Below the pieces are notes generated by a model, which searched no databases, had not been told where the DNA came from, and saw nothing but the letters and a program-made list of their open reading frames with translations. Below are positions 16,109 through 25,203 of a DNA stretch of 64,000 nt, one piece after another. The DNA is from Pirellulaceae bacterium. GTDB lineage: Bacteria > Planctomycetota > Planctomycetia > Pirellulales > Pirellulaceae. The stretch spans positions 62,001-126,000 of the forward strand of contig JADHUC010000001.1 of the NCBI GenBank assembly GCA_016784735.1, read 5' to 3'. The position numbers and the translations under genes are program-made. Position 1 is the stretch's first letter; each line of letters begins with the position of its first letter.

Positions 16109-16296
16109 TTTTCGCGCTCTGCCGCTTGCCGCCTGACCAATTGCAACTCCTCGACCACGCCGAGTTCCGAGGCCCACTTGTGGAACACATCCACATCGTT
16201 CGTAAATCGTGGTTCACCGTAAGCCATGCTCGCCATCGACCCGACAATTCGATAGGGCACGGACTCGCGCTCCAAAAAATCAGCGACCTTCTGCAT
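16105..16296 (-). pseudogene. Internally deleted nucleotidyltransferase (MNT-like)
   Basis: The frame MQKVADFLERESVPYRIVGS is followed by MASMAYGEPRFTNDVDV, a typical nucleotidyltransferase core with the G-S motif and the D-V-D metal pair. It then jumps straight to FHKWASELGVVEELQ, which looks like the end of such a protein. The 63 codons are far shorter than the 150-200 of intact members, so most of the middle has been lost in frame. The gene overlaps the next ORF (GTGA) and follows another small ORF by about 20 bp. Confidence 0.55.
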
Positions 16297-16315
16297 CAAC
16301 TCATGCGGCTTCAGT

Positions 16316-16549
16316 TCAGCCTTCGATATCGTTCACTACTCCAGGGTCCACCACCCCGTGGCGTATGCGGCGAGCAATCTCCTGATTCACCGTCTCTTCG
16401 CTCCAGTCCGTTGGCGGTTCAATTATATCGCTCTTGTCGAAGACGGACCCACTGACCAAGAGCCGCAGTACGAGATTTTGGTGTCCCTTCGACCGATCCC
16501 TAAGGCGCTCAGGTGGCGCACACCCGAACAACGAAACGCCGGTTGCCAA
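16316..16549 (-). CDS. Small hypothetical ORF ahead of the nucleotidyltransferase remnant
   Basis: The last part (about 40 codons, IEPPTDWSEETVNQEIARRI..GVVDPGVVND) has the composition of a real helical protein. The first part does not, and the start is unclear. It ends about 20 bp before the nucleotidyltransferase remnant in the same direction, suggesting one former operon. No family recognised; it may be a C-terminal fragment. Confidence 0.35.
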   Translation of the reverse strand: MATGVSLFGCAPPERLRDRSKGHQNLVLRLLVSGSVFDKSDIIEPPTDWSEETVNQEIARRIRHGVVDPGVVNDIEG

Positions 16550-16570
16550 CCTGCATGGGTCACATCCACC
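16547..16570. repeat. Dispersed repeat CAACCTGCATGGGTCACATC, copy 1
   Basis: The 24-bp segment is identical to 19609-19632 and related to 19771-19790. It follows a short palindrome, GGTTGCCAACC. The surrounding stretch 16550-16929 shows no gene I can support. Confidence 0.6.
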
Positions 16571-16929
16571 CGGGTTACTTTCTCAACAAGGACTGTCAAA
16601 CCCAAGCGAGTTGGGACGCCTTGCAGAACTCACCCGTCGGCGCACAGGCTGCCCCTGCAGAATGGCATTCACCCATCCGCCACTTGGGCCTATTGATGCT
16701 GAGAATTCGCGTCGGCCGTCACCGCCTCAGGTAGGCCGGCGCAATCGCCGCCATCCTGCTGATGTGTGTCGGACATCAGTAGATAATCGTCCACCAGTCG
16801 AGCTATTCGCCGGCAGTGACGCCGATTGAAAGAAAACCGCCGCCGACCGTCGCAAGAATTCCACATATGAAAAGATGAATGTAGCGTATCGTGATTCCTG
16901 CAATTGTAGGGAGGAATGTCGCCAAGACG

Positions 16930-19011
16930 TCAATCGAAAACGTGATCGAGCTTTGCAGTTGGTAGTCGTTTTCGGACCGTTGCGTAATAGACGCGGATTT
17001 CTTTTTTGAGTCCGAGTTCCGACACGTCTTCGATAATCCGGCGGTTGGTCAGTCTAAGATTGATGACGCGGCGGAAAAGTCGCATCGCATCGGCTGTGTC
17101 GCCCTTTTCTGCAGCAATCGTCGCGATTCGACCGAGCCAGCTAGGATCTTCCGACGGCGCGAGACGTCGCTCGGCAACGGGAAAGATCGCTTCGGCCTGC
17201 CGCCAATCTTTCAAGTCCAGATACGACTCGAAAAGCGTGAAGGACGTTTCTTCCATAAGGTCGTCTTTCGTTGCTTGCTTTATGGCGTGCCTTAATAGCG
17301 GGACCGAACGGGCCGGCATGTCCATGCGGTTGACGATCCATCCGAGGGTTGACGCCGCGGAAGCATCCACGCCATCGGCCATCGCGAGCCGTTCCGCGCG
17401 AGTGATATATTTGCCTTTCGGCATTCCGGTCGTTTGGCCCAAGATTCGTCTCAGTAGCCGCTCTTCGTGGTAATCCCAGACATCCTGCGCTTCGAGCCAT
17501 CGCCATAAGATTTCCTCGTCTGCACGAAGATGTTTCGACAGATGGCGACCGGTCATTTGGCCCACCGCTCCTTCAGCAAGGCGCGGATAGCTCTTGGCGT
17601 ATTTGTCGATCACGTCGAGCGTCAACCTAACGGCTTCTTGTTCTCGATGATTGCGAATCAGGAAAGCCGTCAAGTCGGAATATAGCCAATAGTGCTCGTT
17701 GAGGGTCGGCCTGTCCGTTTCATTGAAGCGGTCTTCGCAAAGTTCGACCCCTCGCCTCAGGGCGGTTTCCTCCTCGGTCGTTTCATTGCGACCGCGATAG
17801 TATTGCGCCCGCTCGCGCCAATATTTCGGACTGTTTTCATCCAATGGTTCCCGCTGTCGGATTCGACCTTCAATAACCTGCGCACCGGACGCCATTTGGA
17901 CAGTGCCCGCAAGGTGTGCGTTCAGGGGCAAATTGTGCTTCTCTCGCATGTCGGCCGCTTCGATCATGATCTCCTGCGCGCGATCGGCCTGATTCAGCGC
18001 AAGCAGGCATTGGGCCAATTTCTCTCGAACATCGACCGCGAAGAGCTGGCGATGTCGCTCTTCCGATAGCCGGGCCGCGTACATCCAGGAGACTCGTTCG
18101 ATATCCTGCGCGCCGAGTGGCGAGTCGATCGCTCGTCGCAACAGCGGTTCGGCCGCCTTCGGCTGGTGTTTATCCATTAGCATTTCGGCGATGTTTCGCA
18201 TGTCCGTTGCCAGTGGTGGCCGAAAGACCTCCCCCATCCAGTCGAGCTGATTGGGCTTGAGCGAGTATCGCCCCTGATTATCTAGATGGCCAATGGCGGA
18301 AAGATAATTCATCGTCGCTTGCGTGTCGGTCGGACGGGCACGTACAAAACCGGCCAGTCGGTCGAGTTCCGCTTCGTGGAGATCCATGCGGGCCAATTGA
18401 CATAGTCGCTGGCGCCACCAAAATACGGATGCACCCGATTGAAAGTAGCCGCGGAATTGCTCAGCCCGATCGTTCGGCTCAGCCGTTTTCGCCCGCTCTT
18501 GCTCGTAAGCTATAACCTTCTCGATTTTCGCGTCGATCCAATCGAGCTTTCGTTGCGGGCTCCATGGCTTCGGCTCGGATTCACTTCCGTGCTCGATAAA
18601 AAGCTGCTCGTCGAGCGAGATGTTCACAATCCGCGGAGCGAACGTTTCGACCAGCACGAGCGCGAAGTCCCACGCACCGTCCTTGCGGGCTCTGTAATAT
18701 AAGTTATCGATAACCGAGCGGTCGATTTCCGGGTCAAATTGCCAAAGCTCGTCAACCGCGTCGCACGCTTCGGCATATAGGCCGGCACGGAGGAAGATGT
18801 TGACCTTTTCGGTCGCTTCTCGCGCCGTCTTCGGTTCGGCGGTCAAGAACTCGACGGCCCGATCGACCAGGTTCACTTCACCGCTTAATAGCCGGGCGGA
18901 TAGGTCGCCGTTTGCCGACCACCACTCGACCCGATCCTTGGCCTGCGCAGTGGATTGCAGGGTAATCAGTACGATCGTTAGAGCAAGCCAAGAGATTCGA
19001 CTAACAGACAT
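16930..19011 (-). CDS. Exported TPR-repeat protein of unknown function
   Basis: A 693-residue protein. The ATG at 19011 follows AAAGGA and begins a signal peptide (SRISWLALTIVLITL, cleavage after about residue 24, QSTAQA). The rest is helical with many degenerate TPR-like units (for example AYEQERAKTAEP, DKHQPKAAEPLLRRAI, QADRAQEIMIEAADM and KGDTADAMRLFRRVINL). There is no enzyme motif or membrane anchor. Such long secreted TPR proteins are common in planctomycetes and probably serve in periplasmic protein assemblies. It stands alone, with a repeat-rich gap upstream and defence remnants downstream. Confidence 0.75.
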   Translation of the reverse strand: MSVSRISWLALTIVLITLQSTAQAKDRVEWWSANGDLSARLLSGEVNLVDRAVEFLTAEPKTAREATEKVNIFLRAGLYAEACDAVDELWQFDPEIDRSVIDNLYYRARKDGAWDFALVLVETFAPRIVNISLDEQLFIEHGSESEPKPWSPQRKLDWIDAKIEKVIAYEQERAKTAEPNDRAEQFRGYFQSGASVFWWRQRLCQLARMDLHEAELDRLAGFVRARPTDTQATMNYLSAIGHLDNQGRYSLKPNQLDWMGEVFRPPLATDMRNIAEMLMDKHQPKAAEPLLRRAIDSPLGAQDIERVSWMYAARLSEERHRQLFAVDVREKLAQCLLALNQADRAQEIMIEAADMREKHNLPLNAHLAGTVQMASGAQVIEGRIRQREPLDENSPKYWRERAQYYRGRNETTEEETALRRGVELCEDRFNETDRPTLNEHYWLYSDLTAFLIRNHREQEAVRLTLDVIDKYAKSYPRLAEGAVGQMTGRHLSKHLRADEEILWRWLEAQDVWDYHEERLLRRILGQTTGMPKGKYITRAERLAMADGVDASAASTLGWIVNRMDMPARSVPLLRHAIKQATKDDLMEETSFTLFESYLDLKDWRQAEAIFPVAERRLAPSEDPSWLGRIATIAAEKGDTADAMRLFRRVINLRLTNRRIIEDVSELGLKKEIRVYYATVRKRLPTAKLDHVFD

Positions 19012-19065
19012 CGTTTGTCCTTTGCCGCTTAAAGCACACTCTTCGTCTAAGAACCGCCACCACAA

Positions 19066-19503
19066 TCATGATTGTACCAGTCCCACCCCTTTTCGATGTA
19101 ACGAGTTTGTGACGAGTTTGTGATATTTCTTGATGCGAGGCAAATGAAAAAACGCGCGAGCAAGGGTGACTGCCTGGCTCGCAGGAGGGCAAGGGGGGCA
19201 AACTCCGGATTCGGGATTCATTTCCAACACCTGTTCAATCGATTTCGCAATGTCATCGGATGGAACTTTACGGCGCCAGGCAGTCGGCAGTGTGGTTTCC
19301 TGGCAGGCCGAATATTGTCTGGAGAGAAACTTGTCGATAATCCCGAGTTCAAGCAAACGCTGTTCGAGAGATTCCCCGCGGCGATAGGCAGAGAAATGAA
19401 AGGAGCCGGGGTCGCTGCTGCTGCAGAGAGAAAACGGCGCGAGTGGATCGTTGTTGAGCCCATCTGCGATTAGGGTGACGGAACAAAGGCAAAACACCAC
19501 CAA
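19066..19503 (-). CDS. Unrecognised ORF in a repeat-rich gap
   Basis: A 145-codon frame on the minus strand. A stretch near its middle (YRRGESLEQRLLELGIIDKF) looks protein-like, but the ends do not, and no family is recognised. It may be a gene remnant; the gap 19012-20004 otherwise holds only repeats. Confidence 0.2.
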   Translation of the reverse strand: MVVFCLCSVTLIADGLNNDPLAPFSLCSSSDPGSFHFSAYRRGESLEQRLLELGIIDKFLSRQYSACQETTLPTAWRRKVPSDDIAKSIEQVLEMNPESGVCPPCPPASQAVTLARAFFHLPRIKKYHKLVTNSLHRKGVGLVQS

Positions 19504-19608
19504 GGGTTCGTTGCGGCGTCAGCGGTGGCGTTTGTGAAGCACGTGTTGAATCAGGTCGGCGCGCAGTTGCCTTCTTATGAGCGTTGCCGGTTGACTGCGG
19601 GGCACTCG

Positions 19609-19632
19609 CAACCTGCATGGGTCACATCCACC
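19609..19632. repeat. Dispersed repeat CAACCTGCATGGGTCACATC, copy 2
   Basis: It is identical over 24 bp to 16547-16570. It lies in the gap between the TPR gene and the acetylesterase gene. Confidence 0.6.
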
Positions 19633-19770
19633 TCGGTAGTTTGCGCGGCCAAGAGGATCTGGTCAGTGTCATCTAATTGGTGGCGCGAAACGGTCGATTC
19701 TCAACTCCCACTGCCGTTCTCGCCAACTGACACAGGAGTATCCGTCATGAGTCACGAACGCCAAGGTTGA

Positions 19771-19790
19771 CAACCTGCGTAGGTCACATC
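19771..19790. repeat. Dispersed repeat CAACCTGCGTAGGTCACATC, copy 3
   Basis: A variant of the copies at 16547 and 19609, again preceded by a GGTTG half that makes a small palindrome (GGTTGACAACC). Confidence 0.5.
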
Positions 19791-19858
19791 GCCCTCTGAA
19801 TTTAGCCGGAATCCGAAAGTATCGGGATGATGACGCCGAGAGTTGCCCTCGGGAATAC

Positions 19859-19898
19859 GTCCCCAATCAGGATGATCCGTGCGGCAGGCGTGTCGGAC
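19859..19898. repeat. 40-bp dispersed repeat, copy 1
   Basis: It shares 36 of 40 positions with 44015-44054 (core GTGCGGCAGG(C/T)GTGTCGGAC). Both copies lie in intergenic DNA. Confidence 0.6.
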
Positions 19899-20004
19899 TG
19901 CTGCGCGTTGGCTGTAGCTCCCGAACAGCGTCAAAACGAGAGTGCCCGCAACTGGTATCTGTCGGGGGCCTGCTTCATCTATTCGTCTCCTTTCAGCATC
20001 GCAG

Positions 20005-21936
20005 TCATGGCTCGGCCCTGGCCTTTTCCAAGATGGGTGTGATTTCTGCGATGGTCGCTTCGGCTTCCTTGATCCGGCGTTCGGTGTCAGCGAGTTCCAG
20101 TTCTTTCATCAGCAAGCCGCGAATGCGTCTGGCCTGACTCTTCAGATCCGTGTTCGGAGGAAGCAGGAACTTGATCGGCGTCTCTTCCAGAATCCAATCG
20201 TCACTTCGCTGCGTGGCAAGGGGGACGCCGCGGCTGCTGACGACGTTCGACATCGGGTTGCGCGCCCAGGCGTGGCGGTAATGCACGGGTTCCGGGACGA
20301 ACCGGTTGCTTAGGACAAGGACGTCGCGTTGATACTTCGGTCGGTTGCGGTTGTCGACCGAACCGTCCGTGTACCACGCCACGTCGGCCGGATAGAAGCG
20401 CCGATCCTTGCCGGCGATGGCGAAACCCAGCACCTTGTCGTCGCTGTCATCTTTTGTTTTGATGTCGGTGCTCATCGTCAGCCGGATCGTGCCGTCGACA
20501 GTTTGCGCTTCCTTGATCGACGGGGGAAGCCAGTACTGGTGGGCATCGCCGCCTTGAAACATGTCGTACTGCGCGACCAGCGCCCATTTGGCGGCGCGTT
20601 CGCCGGCGGGGATCTTGATCTGTGGGTGGTACCAACTCTTTCGAAGGTCGAAACAACTGACAAAACCGATTCCCGTATCCCCAGCGTCGTGGAGATCGCG
20701 AAATGTCTTGTACTGCGCCTCGCGTAGGAGCACGCCGATGTCATACATCGGCTTAAGGTAATTCTCGCGGGTCTGCGGCTCGCCCGCGGTGCATTGCGAG
20801 ATGATGCAGAACGGCATCTGCGCATCATCGAACGCCGCGCGCCAGCCGGCAATCATTCTCCCGAAGACCTGGTAGTACATCCTTGCTCCGGCCGAACCGT
20901 TGAAGCAGTTGTTGAAACCCTGGTGAAACACGGCGCCTTTGACGGAAAGGCCCTCGAGGGGTCGGATGACGCTTGCGTAACAGAAGCCGGGTCGGTTCTT
21001 GTCGGCGACCGGGCCTGGCCGCAGGTCACTTGGCGGCTTGCTGTCTGCCGGCACGGGCTGGCCCTTGGCCTTGAGATTCTTGATTCGGTTCTCGTAGCCC
21101 GCAATCCGCGCCTCGAGGTCGGCCTGCGGATCGAACGCGGCGATCCTGTCGGCCCAGTCCTTAAGCATGTCGCGCGTTTCCTTGCCGTCGATCTTCGAAA
21201 TCACGCCTTGCGGGGTCCACGTCTCGACGGTCGTTCCGCCAATCGAAGCGTCAATGAGTCCGATCGGGACCTGGGTGGCCATGTGAAGGCGTCGACCGAA
21301 GACATACCCTATGGCCGAGAATTCCTTCACGGTCTCGGGCGAACAAACCTCCCAGTCGCCCTTGCGGAAATGCCTGCTCGACCACGAACTCCACTCGTGC
21401 AAGCGCTCAAAGCTTCTGACGGAATCGAAGCCCTTACCCCGCGGTGGGGTCAACAGCCGGATCTGCGGAAAGTTCGCCGAAACGACCTCCAGTGGTCCGT
21501 CGTCCACTTTGCTAAGGTCGAATTCCATATTACTCTGGCCACCGAGAATCCAGACATCACCGACGAGGATGTTCTCCAGTGTCAGCGTCTGGGCCTTGCC
21601 CTTGACCGTCATGGTCTGCGGCGTGCTGTTGGCGGGCATCGGCTGGAGGGCGACCTGCCAGGACCGGTCAGCCGCCGCCTTGGCCTTGGCCTGCTGGCCC
21701 GCGAACGAGACGGTGACCTCCTCGCCCGGCTCGGCCCAGCCCCATATGTTCAAGGGCTTGTCGCGCTGGAGGACCATGTTCGTCTGGAAAACGTTGCTCA
21801 CACACAGGTCTTTTCCGATAGCCGGATCTTGGACGACATCCTCACGAGGCATTTTCTGCGGAGCGTCCTGGGAGCAAGCATTCCCCGAGCAGAGCAAACT
21901 AACAATCAGAAACGACAAAGACAGATGACGAAACAT
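20005..21936 (-). CDS. Secreted sialate O-acetylesterase (SASA domain)
   Basis: A 643-residue protein. The ATG at 21936 follows AAAGGGACT. The signal peptide runs to about residue 21 (LLCSGNAC, possibly a lipoprotein cleavage site). A beta-sandwich (about 45-125) is followed by the SGNH-like catalytic domain with WILGGQSNMEF, putting the nucleophile at Ser135. The middle segment (GAVFHQGFNN, near residue 330) replaces the usual Q-G-E-x-N block of this family with Q-G-F-N-N, so the second conserved block is altered. The enzyme would remove O-acetyl groups from sialic acid or other glycans outside the cytoplasm. The C-terminal 40 residues form a charged helix, which is unusual for the family. 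It is followed upstream by a DUF6288 gene in the same direction (58-bp gap). Confidence 0.88.
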   Translation of the reverse strand: MFRHLSLSFLIVSLLCSGNACSQDAPQKMPREDVVQDPAIGKDLCVSNVFQTNMVLQRDKPLNIWGWAEPGEEVTVSFAGQQAKAKAAADRSWQVALQPMPANSTPQTMTVKGKAQTLTLENILVGDVWILGGQSNMEFDLSKVDDGPLEVVSANFPQIRLLTPPRGKGFDSVRSFERLHEWSSWSSRHFRKGDWEVCSPETVKEFSAIGYVFGRRLHMATQVPIGLIDASIGGTTVETWTPQGVISKIDGKETRDMLKDWADRIAAFDPQADLEARIAGYENRIKNLKAKGQPVPADSKPPSDLRPGPVADKNRPGFCYASVIRPLEGLSVKGAVFHQGFNNCFNGSAGARMYYQVFGRMIAGWRAAFDDAQMPFCIISQCTAGEPQTRENYLKPMYDIGVLLREAQYKTFRDLHDAGDTGIGFVSCFDLRKSWYHPQIKIPAGERAAKWALVAQYDMFQGGDAHQYWLPPSIKEAQTVDGTIRLTMSTDIKTKDDSDDKVLGFAIAGKDRRFYPADVAWYTDGSVDNRNRPKYQRDVLVLSNRFVPEPVHYRHAWARNPMSNVVSSRGVPLATQRSDDWILEETPIKFLLPPNTDLKSQARRIRGLLMKELELADTERRIKEAEATIAEITPILEKARAEP

Positions 21937-21993
21937 TTCAGTCCCTTTCGATGAAATTGCTGCACTTGCCGCATGAGTCGCACCTGCCGAGCG

Positions 21994-24399
21994 CTACTCG
22001 ATGCGGATCAACTCGGGATACTCGTCCGAGGCTTCGATGGCGCGGACTGTCTCGCGGACGACCTTGGCCTTTTCGAGGCTCAATTGCCGAGGAAAATTCT
22101 CCTCGTCGTTTTCAAAGTAGTCGGCGATCTGTTCGAGTTCCGCAGTGGTCGACTTCGCGTGGGCACCGTACCCGAGCAGGATCTTCATCAGTTCGGGCGT
22201 TCGCTTCTCGCTGGCCCAGGGGTTTTGTGTTCGTGTGTACGTCACACACGCACCGATCCCTTCTTTGACCCGATGCTTGGCCAACAGCCGAAGCCCCTCG
22301 AGGCGGATCCCGTCGGCGAACATGATACCGCTGGGGGCCGGCTCGACAACAGCGTGGCAGATGGCGGGCAGCAAGGGTTCGATTTCTTCGTAAGAGAGAT
22401 TTCGGTAAACCGATCCGATGCTGCCTCGGGCGCGGCCGTCCTCGTTGCAGAGCCCGGCCCGAACCGCCGCATAGAGCGATTCGCGATCGACGCCCTCAAG
22501 CGAACGCCCCAGCAGGCCGCCCCGTTGGTTGAACAGGGCGAAGCAAAGGTAGCGTTGCTCCATATTGCGAGGATCGTTTTTCGGGTCGCTCTTTGTGAGC
22601 CTGACGAGCATGTCGGGAACGGCTGCTTTAGCCGGCTCCCCAATTCCTGCCAGCGCGTCGGCGGCCAGGATCCGTAGCCAGAGGTCGTCGCTGCGGAATG
22701 CTTTGACCAATGCCGGTACCGCCGCCGCGCCGCGCTGGCGCTGCATCTTGATCGCTTGGCAGGCGCCGTATCGAGTATGGAAATCCGGGGCGTCGAGCAA
22801 CCGGATCAAGTGGGCGGTAACATCGTCCTCCCGCCGTCCCAGCGCCATCGCAGCCCGTTCGCGCACGGTGGGCGACCAACTGCTTAGATGGGTGACGAGT
22901 TGCTCCGTGCCAAGCTCGTCGTACGCGCTGTTGCGGTCCTTGTTGCTCCAGCCGCGACCGTCGTTGATGAGGCTTTGGGCGACGGATGCATCGATCTGCG
23001 GGAAGGAACTCTCCCGTCTGCCCGTCAAGTAGATCTTCTTAAGCGGCATAGCGTAGGCCAGCAGATAGCCGCCCGTGCAGTCCCAGTTCCCGTAACTGTC
23101 GTGCCTCAGTTGAGGCGGCCCCTGGTGAAGGAAGGTTCCATCCCAGCGCCTCGCGAGATCGAAATACCATGCGCCGAACTCTTGCATCCAGGCCCCGGTG
23201 GCGTGGGGGCCGGACTGCGCCACGCCCGGCAGCGACCAGAGGATGTTGAAGAAATTGCCGGTGTGGCCCGTGTCGCGCTCGGGGCCGTGCGAGGCGACGC
23301 TCATCCGCGAGAAGAACTCCGCCCCTTCCGCCTCGCCCAGCAGGTTGAACATCACCGACGCCATGCCGCACTTGCCGTTGTCCTCGTGCGTCTCGATCCA
23401 AGGGTGGTGATCGCCGTAAGGGACGGCCCCTTTGCCGATGTAAAACCGAATCAGCCGCGCGCTCTTCTCAATCGCTTCGCCCAGCTTCGGATCATCGACA
23501 CCGGCCTCGCGCGCCAGGATCAGCGAAATGGTCAGCGGCAACCCCGGCGAGTTCATCATCCCGTAGCCGCCCAGGCGCCCGTCGGGCCGCGCGAAGCGGT
23601 GCCCCCACGAACCGACGATGCTCTGGCCGTTGGCCGCCTCGAGCGCCAACCTCCGCAGGCCCGGCATGACCGAGTCGTCGCCGGTCTCCATCACATACTC
23701 CGAGAGCAACATGATCACGTAGCCGTAGTACCAAGTTTGGAAACTGTCGGCCGAATAGTCCGCCGCCCATTGGGCCTCTTTCTTCACCAGCGGAAGGTAT
23801 TCGGGGTCTCCACTGGCCAACAGCGCCAGCGCGTTCAGCGACCGCGTGATTGGGTTCTGCCGGTAGGAGGGGTCCGCGATCCGCAGGGCCAGCGCGTTGC
23901 ACCCCTGCTCGAGAATGCGTTGCGACTTCGGGCAGTCGTACGGCGCGGTGGCGCTGTACGTGCCCAGGACGGGCAGTTTCACGACGACATTCTCCGTCTT
24001 GCCGGCTCGCCAGCGGATCAGCGACAAGTTTCCGCTGCCCGCCTCCGATTCGGCGGTGGTGAGCGCCTTGCCCAGCTCGGTGCGCGGGTCGTAGGAGAAC
24101 GGCTTGCCGCCCACGCCGAGGATCACATCGCCGACCGCGAGGATTCCGTCGGCGGGGGAATTCTTCTCCACCTCGGTGATCGCGATCTGCCGCGCGTCCG
24201 TGGTTACGAGCCTGTCACTGAACATCCACCCGCGGGCACCGGTGGCCCCGAGCGTCCAGTCGTGGTTGGCGCCCTCGGGGATCTTGTCACCCTGAGTAAA
24301 GTCCGGATTGGCCGTTGTTGCAGGACGCGCGGCTGCGGCGATAGAAGAAAACATCGTCGCAACGGCGACGGACGCGACGATAAACTGCTTTACGATCAT
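21994..24399 (-). CDS. Exported DUF6288-type protein with PDZ-like and HEAT regions
   Basis: An 801-residue protein. The start at 24399 follows AGGAGG by 6 bp. The signal peptide ends near AAAARP. A PDZ-like domain (about 50-140: TEVEKNSPADGILAVGDVIL) is followed by a large alpha/alpha-barrel-like domain (about 150-530; WYYGYVIMLLSEYVMETGD, YGMMNSPGLP) and HEAT-like repeats (about 535-650; REDDVTAHLIRLLDAPD). This arrangement matches the DUF6288 family of planctomycetes and verrucomicrobia. Activity is unknown; the barrel suggests a glycan-handling enzyme or a binding scaffold. It probably forms an operon with the acetylesterase downstream. Confidence 0.8.
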   Translation of the reverse strand: MIVKQFIVASVAVATMFSSIAAAARPATTANPDFTQGDKIPEGANHDWTLGATGARGWMFSDRLVTTDARQIAITEVEKNSPADGILAVGDVILGVGGKPFSYDPRTELGKALTTAESEAGSGNLSLIRWRAGKTENVVVKLPVLGTYSATAPYDCPKSQRILEQGCNALALRIADPSYRQNPITRSLNALALLASGDPEYLPLVKKEAQWAADYSADSFQTWYYGYVIMLLSEYVMETGDDSVMPGLRRLALEAANGQSIVGSWGHRFARPDGRLGGYGMMNSPGLPLTISLILAREAGVDDPKLGEAIEKSARLIRFYIGKGAVPYGDHHPWIETHEDNGKCGMASVMFNLLGEAEGAEFFSRMSVASHGPERDTGHTGNFFNILWSLPGVAQSGPHATGAWMQEFGAWYFDLARRWDGTFLHQGPPQLRHDSYGNWDCTGGYLLAYAMPLKKIYLTGRRESSFPQIDASVAQSLINDGRGWSNKDRNSAYDELGTEQLVTHLSSWSPTVRERAAMALGRREDDVTAHLIRLLDAPDFHTRYGACQAIKMQRQRGAAAVPALVKAFRSDDLWLRILAADALAGIGEPAKAAVPDMLVRLTKSDPKNDPRNMEQRYLCFALFNQRGGLLGRSLEGVDRESLYAAVRAGLCNEDGRARGSIGSVYRNLSYEEIEPLLPAICHAVVEPAPSGIMFADGIRLEGLRLLAKHRVKEGIGACVTYTRTQNPWASEKRTPELMKILLGYGAHAKSTTAELEQIADYFENDEENFPRQLSLEKAKVVRETVRAIEASDEYPELIRIE

Positions 24400-24523
24400 C
24401 AGAAACCTCCTGGTCCTTTTTGTCGGAAACGTCCATTCTATGCTTCAATCGTCGATCTATTAGCGTGGCATCCTTCATGCACGGGTCGCCCGTTTGCGAA
24501 CTGGAAAAGTCTCATCGCTCCGG

Positions 24524-24910
24524 TCATTCGTCTTCGTTGATCCAGACCGTCATCGCGCCCTTCTCGCGATTGCACCAAGCATAGTACGGCACGGCCGTTC
24601 CGAGCGTCTTGTGCAGGTCGGAGTCGAACGCGTGATGCCCACGAATCGGGGCGTCAGACACGCCCGCTGCCCGGTCGAAATTCGTAACATGCCCATCCGC
24701 TTCAAGGCAGTCGAGCGCATGCGGGATGGTTACCTCATGATGTGTCTTCTGCCGTTTTGCCCAAAAGCCGTCAACCAGTTTGACTCGATCGTGCGCCACG
24801 TCCGTCAGCCCCTTTGCCGGCGGTTCGTCCGCCGTGGCCGTATGGGTGAAGGCGATTACGAAGAACAGGATGTAGGTAGACCACGCGTGAAGGTTGAAAC
24901 GGCATAGCAT
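24524..24910 (-). pseudogene. Internally deleted GH127 (DUF1680, beta-L-arabinofuranosidase-like) gene
   Basis: A 128-codon frame has a good signal peptide (to ATADE) and the N-terminal GH127 pattern KLVDGFWAKRQKTHHEVTIP, HVTNFDRAAGV and HHAFDSDLHK. Directly after this comes TAVPYYAWCNREKGAMTVWI, the usual C-terminal end of the same family. Intact members have 600-680 residues, so about 500 central residues, including the catalytic Cys/Glu site, are missing while the frame is kept. It is a deletion derivative and cannot be active. Confidence 0.75.
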
Positions 24911-24940
24911 TCCAAAGAGTTCCTCTCATCCGACCCGCCA

Positions 24941-25108
24941 CTACTTGAGCTTATTCTCAAACCAGACCGGCCCGCCGAACTTGCCGGTTACGACGATGTC
25001 CAGATCGCCATCCCCGTCCAGATCGACGACCGGGATACTCAATCCCAGCCCGATGCCCTCGTCGTAGGTGATCGCGTGCTTGACCCACTCGGGGTTTGGT
25101 CCGGGTCT
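24941..25108 (-). pseudogene. C-terminal remnant of a VCBS/FG-GAP repeat protein
   Basis: The minus frame reads WVKHAITYDEGIGLGLSIPV, then DLDGDGDLDIVVTGKFGGP and WFENKLK before the stop at 24941. It is a single calcium-binding FG-GAP blade and tail, as found at the end of planctomycete secreted VCBS proteins. No start or other blades exist upstream; it is a fragment. Confidence 0.7.
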
Positions 25109-25203
25109 TTCATTTCAAGGACTGGACGTTGGTTGTTCTCCTGTTCGGGGGCAAGAGTGCGGTCAAAACGCGCGGCACGCTAGGGCGCCATATCCCTCGG
25201 TCT

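Noticed and set aside
19012-20004. Possible CRISPR array or integron because of the recurring 20-24-bp units
   Set aside because: Units are too few, irregularly spaced and not separated by equal spacers; no cas genes are nearby.
22888-24540. Long plus-strand open frame (550 codons)
   Set aside because: It is antisense to the DUF6288 gene. The composition is rich in Arg/Val/Gly from GC-rich wobble positions, without a signal peptide or family motif.
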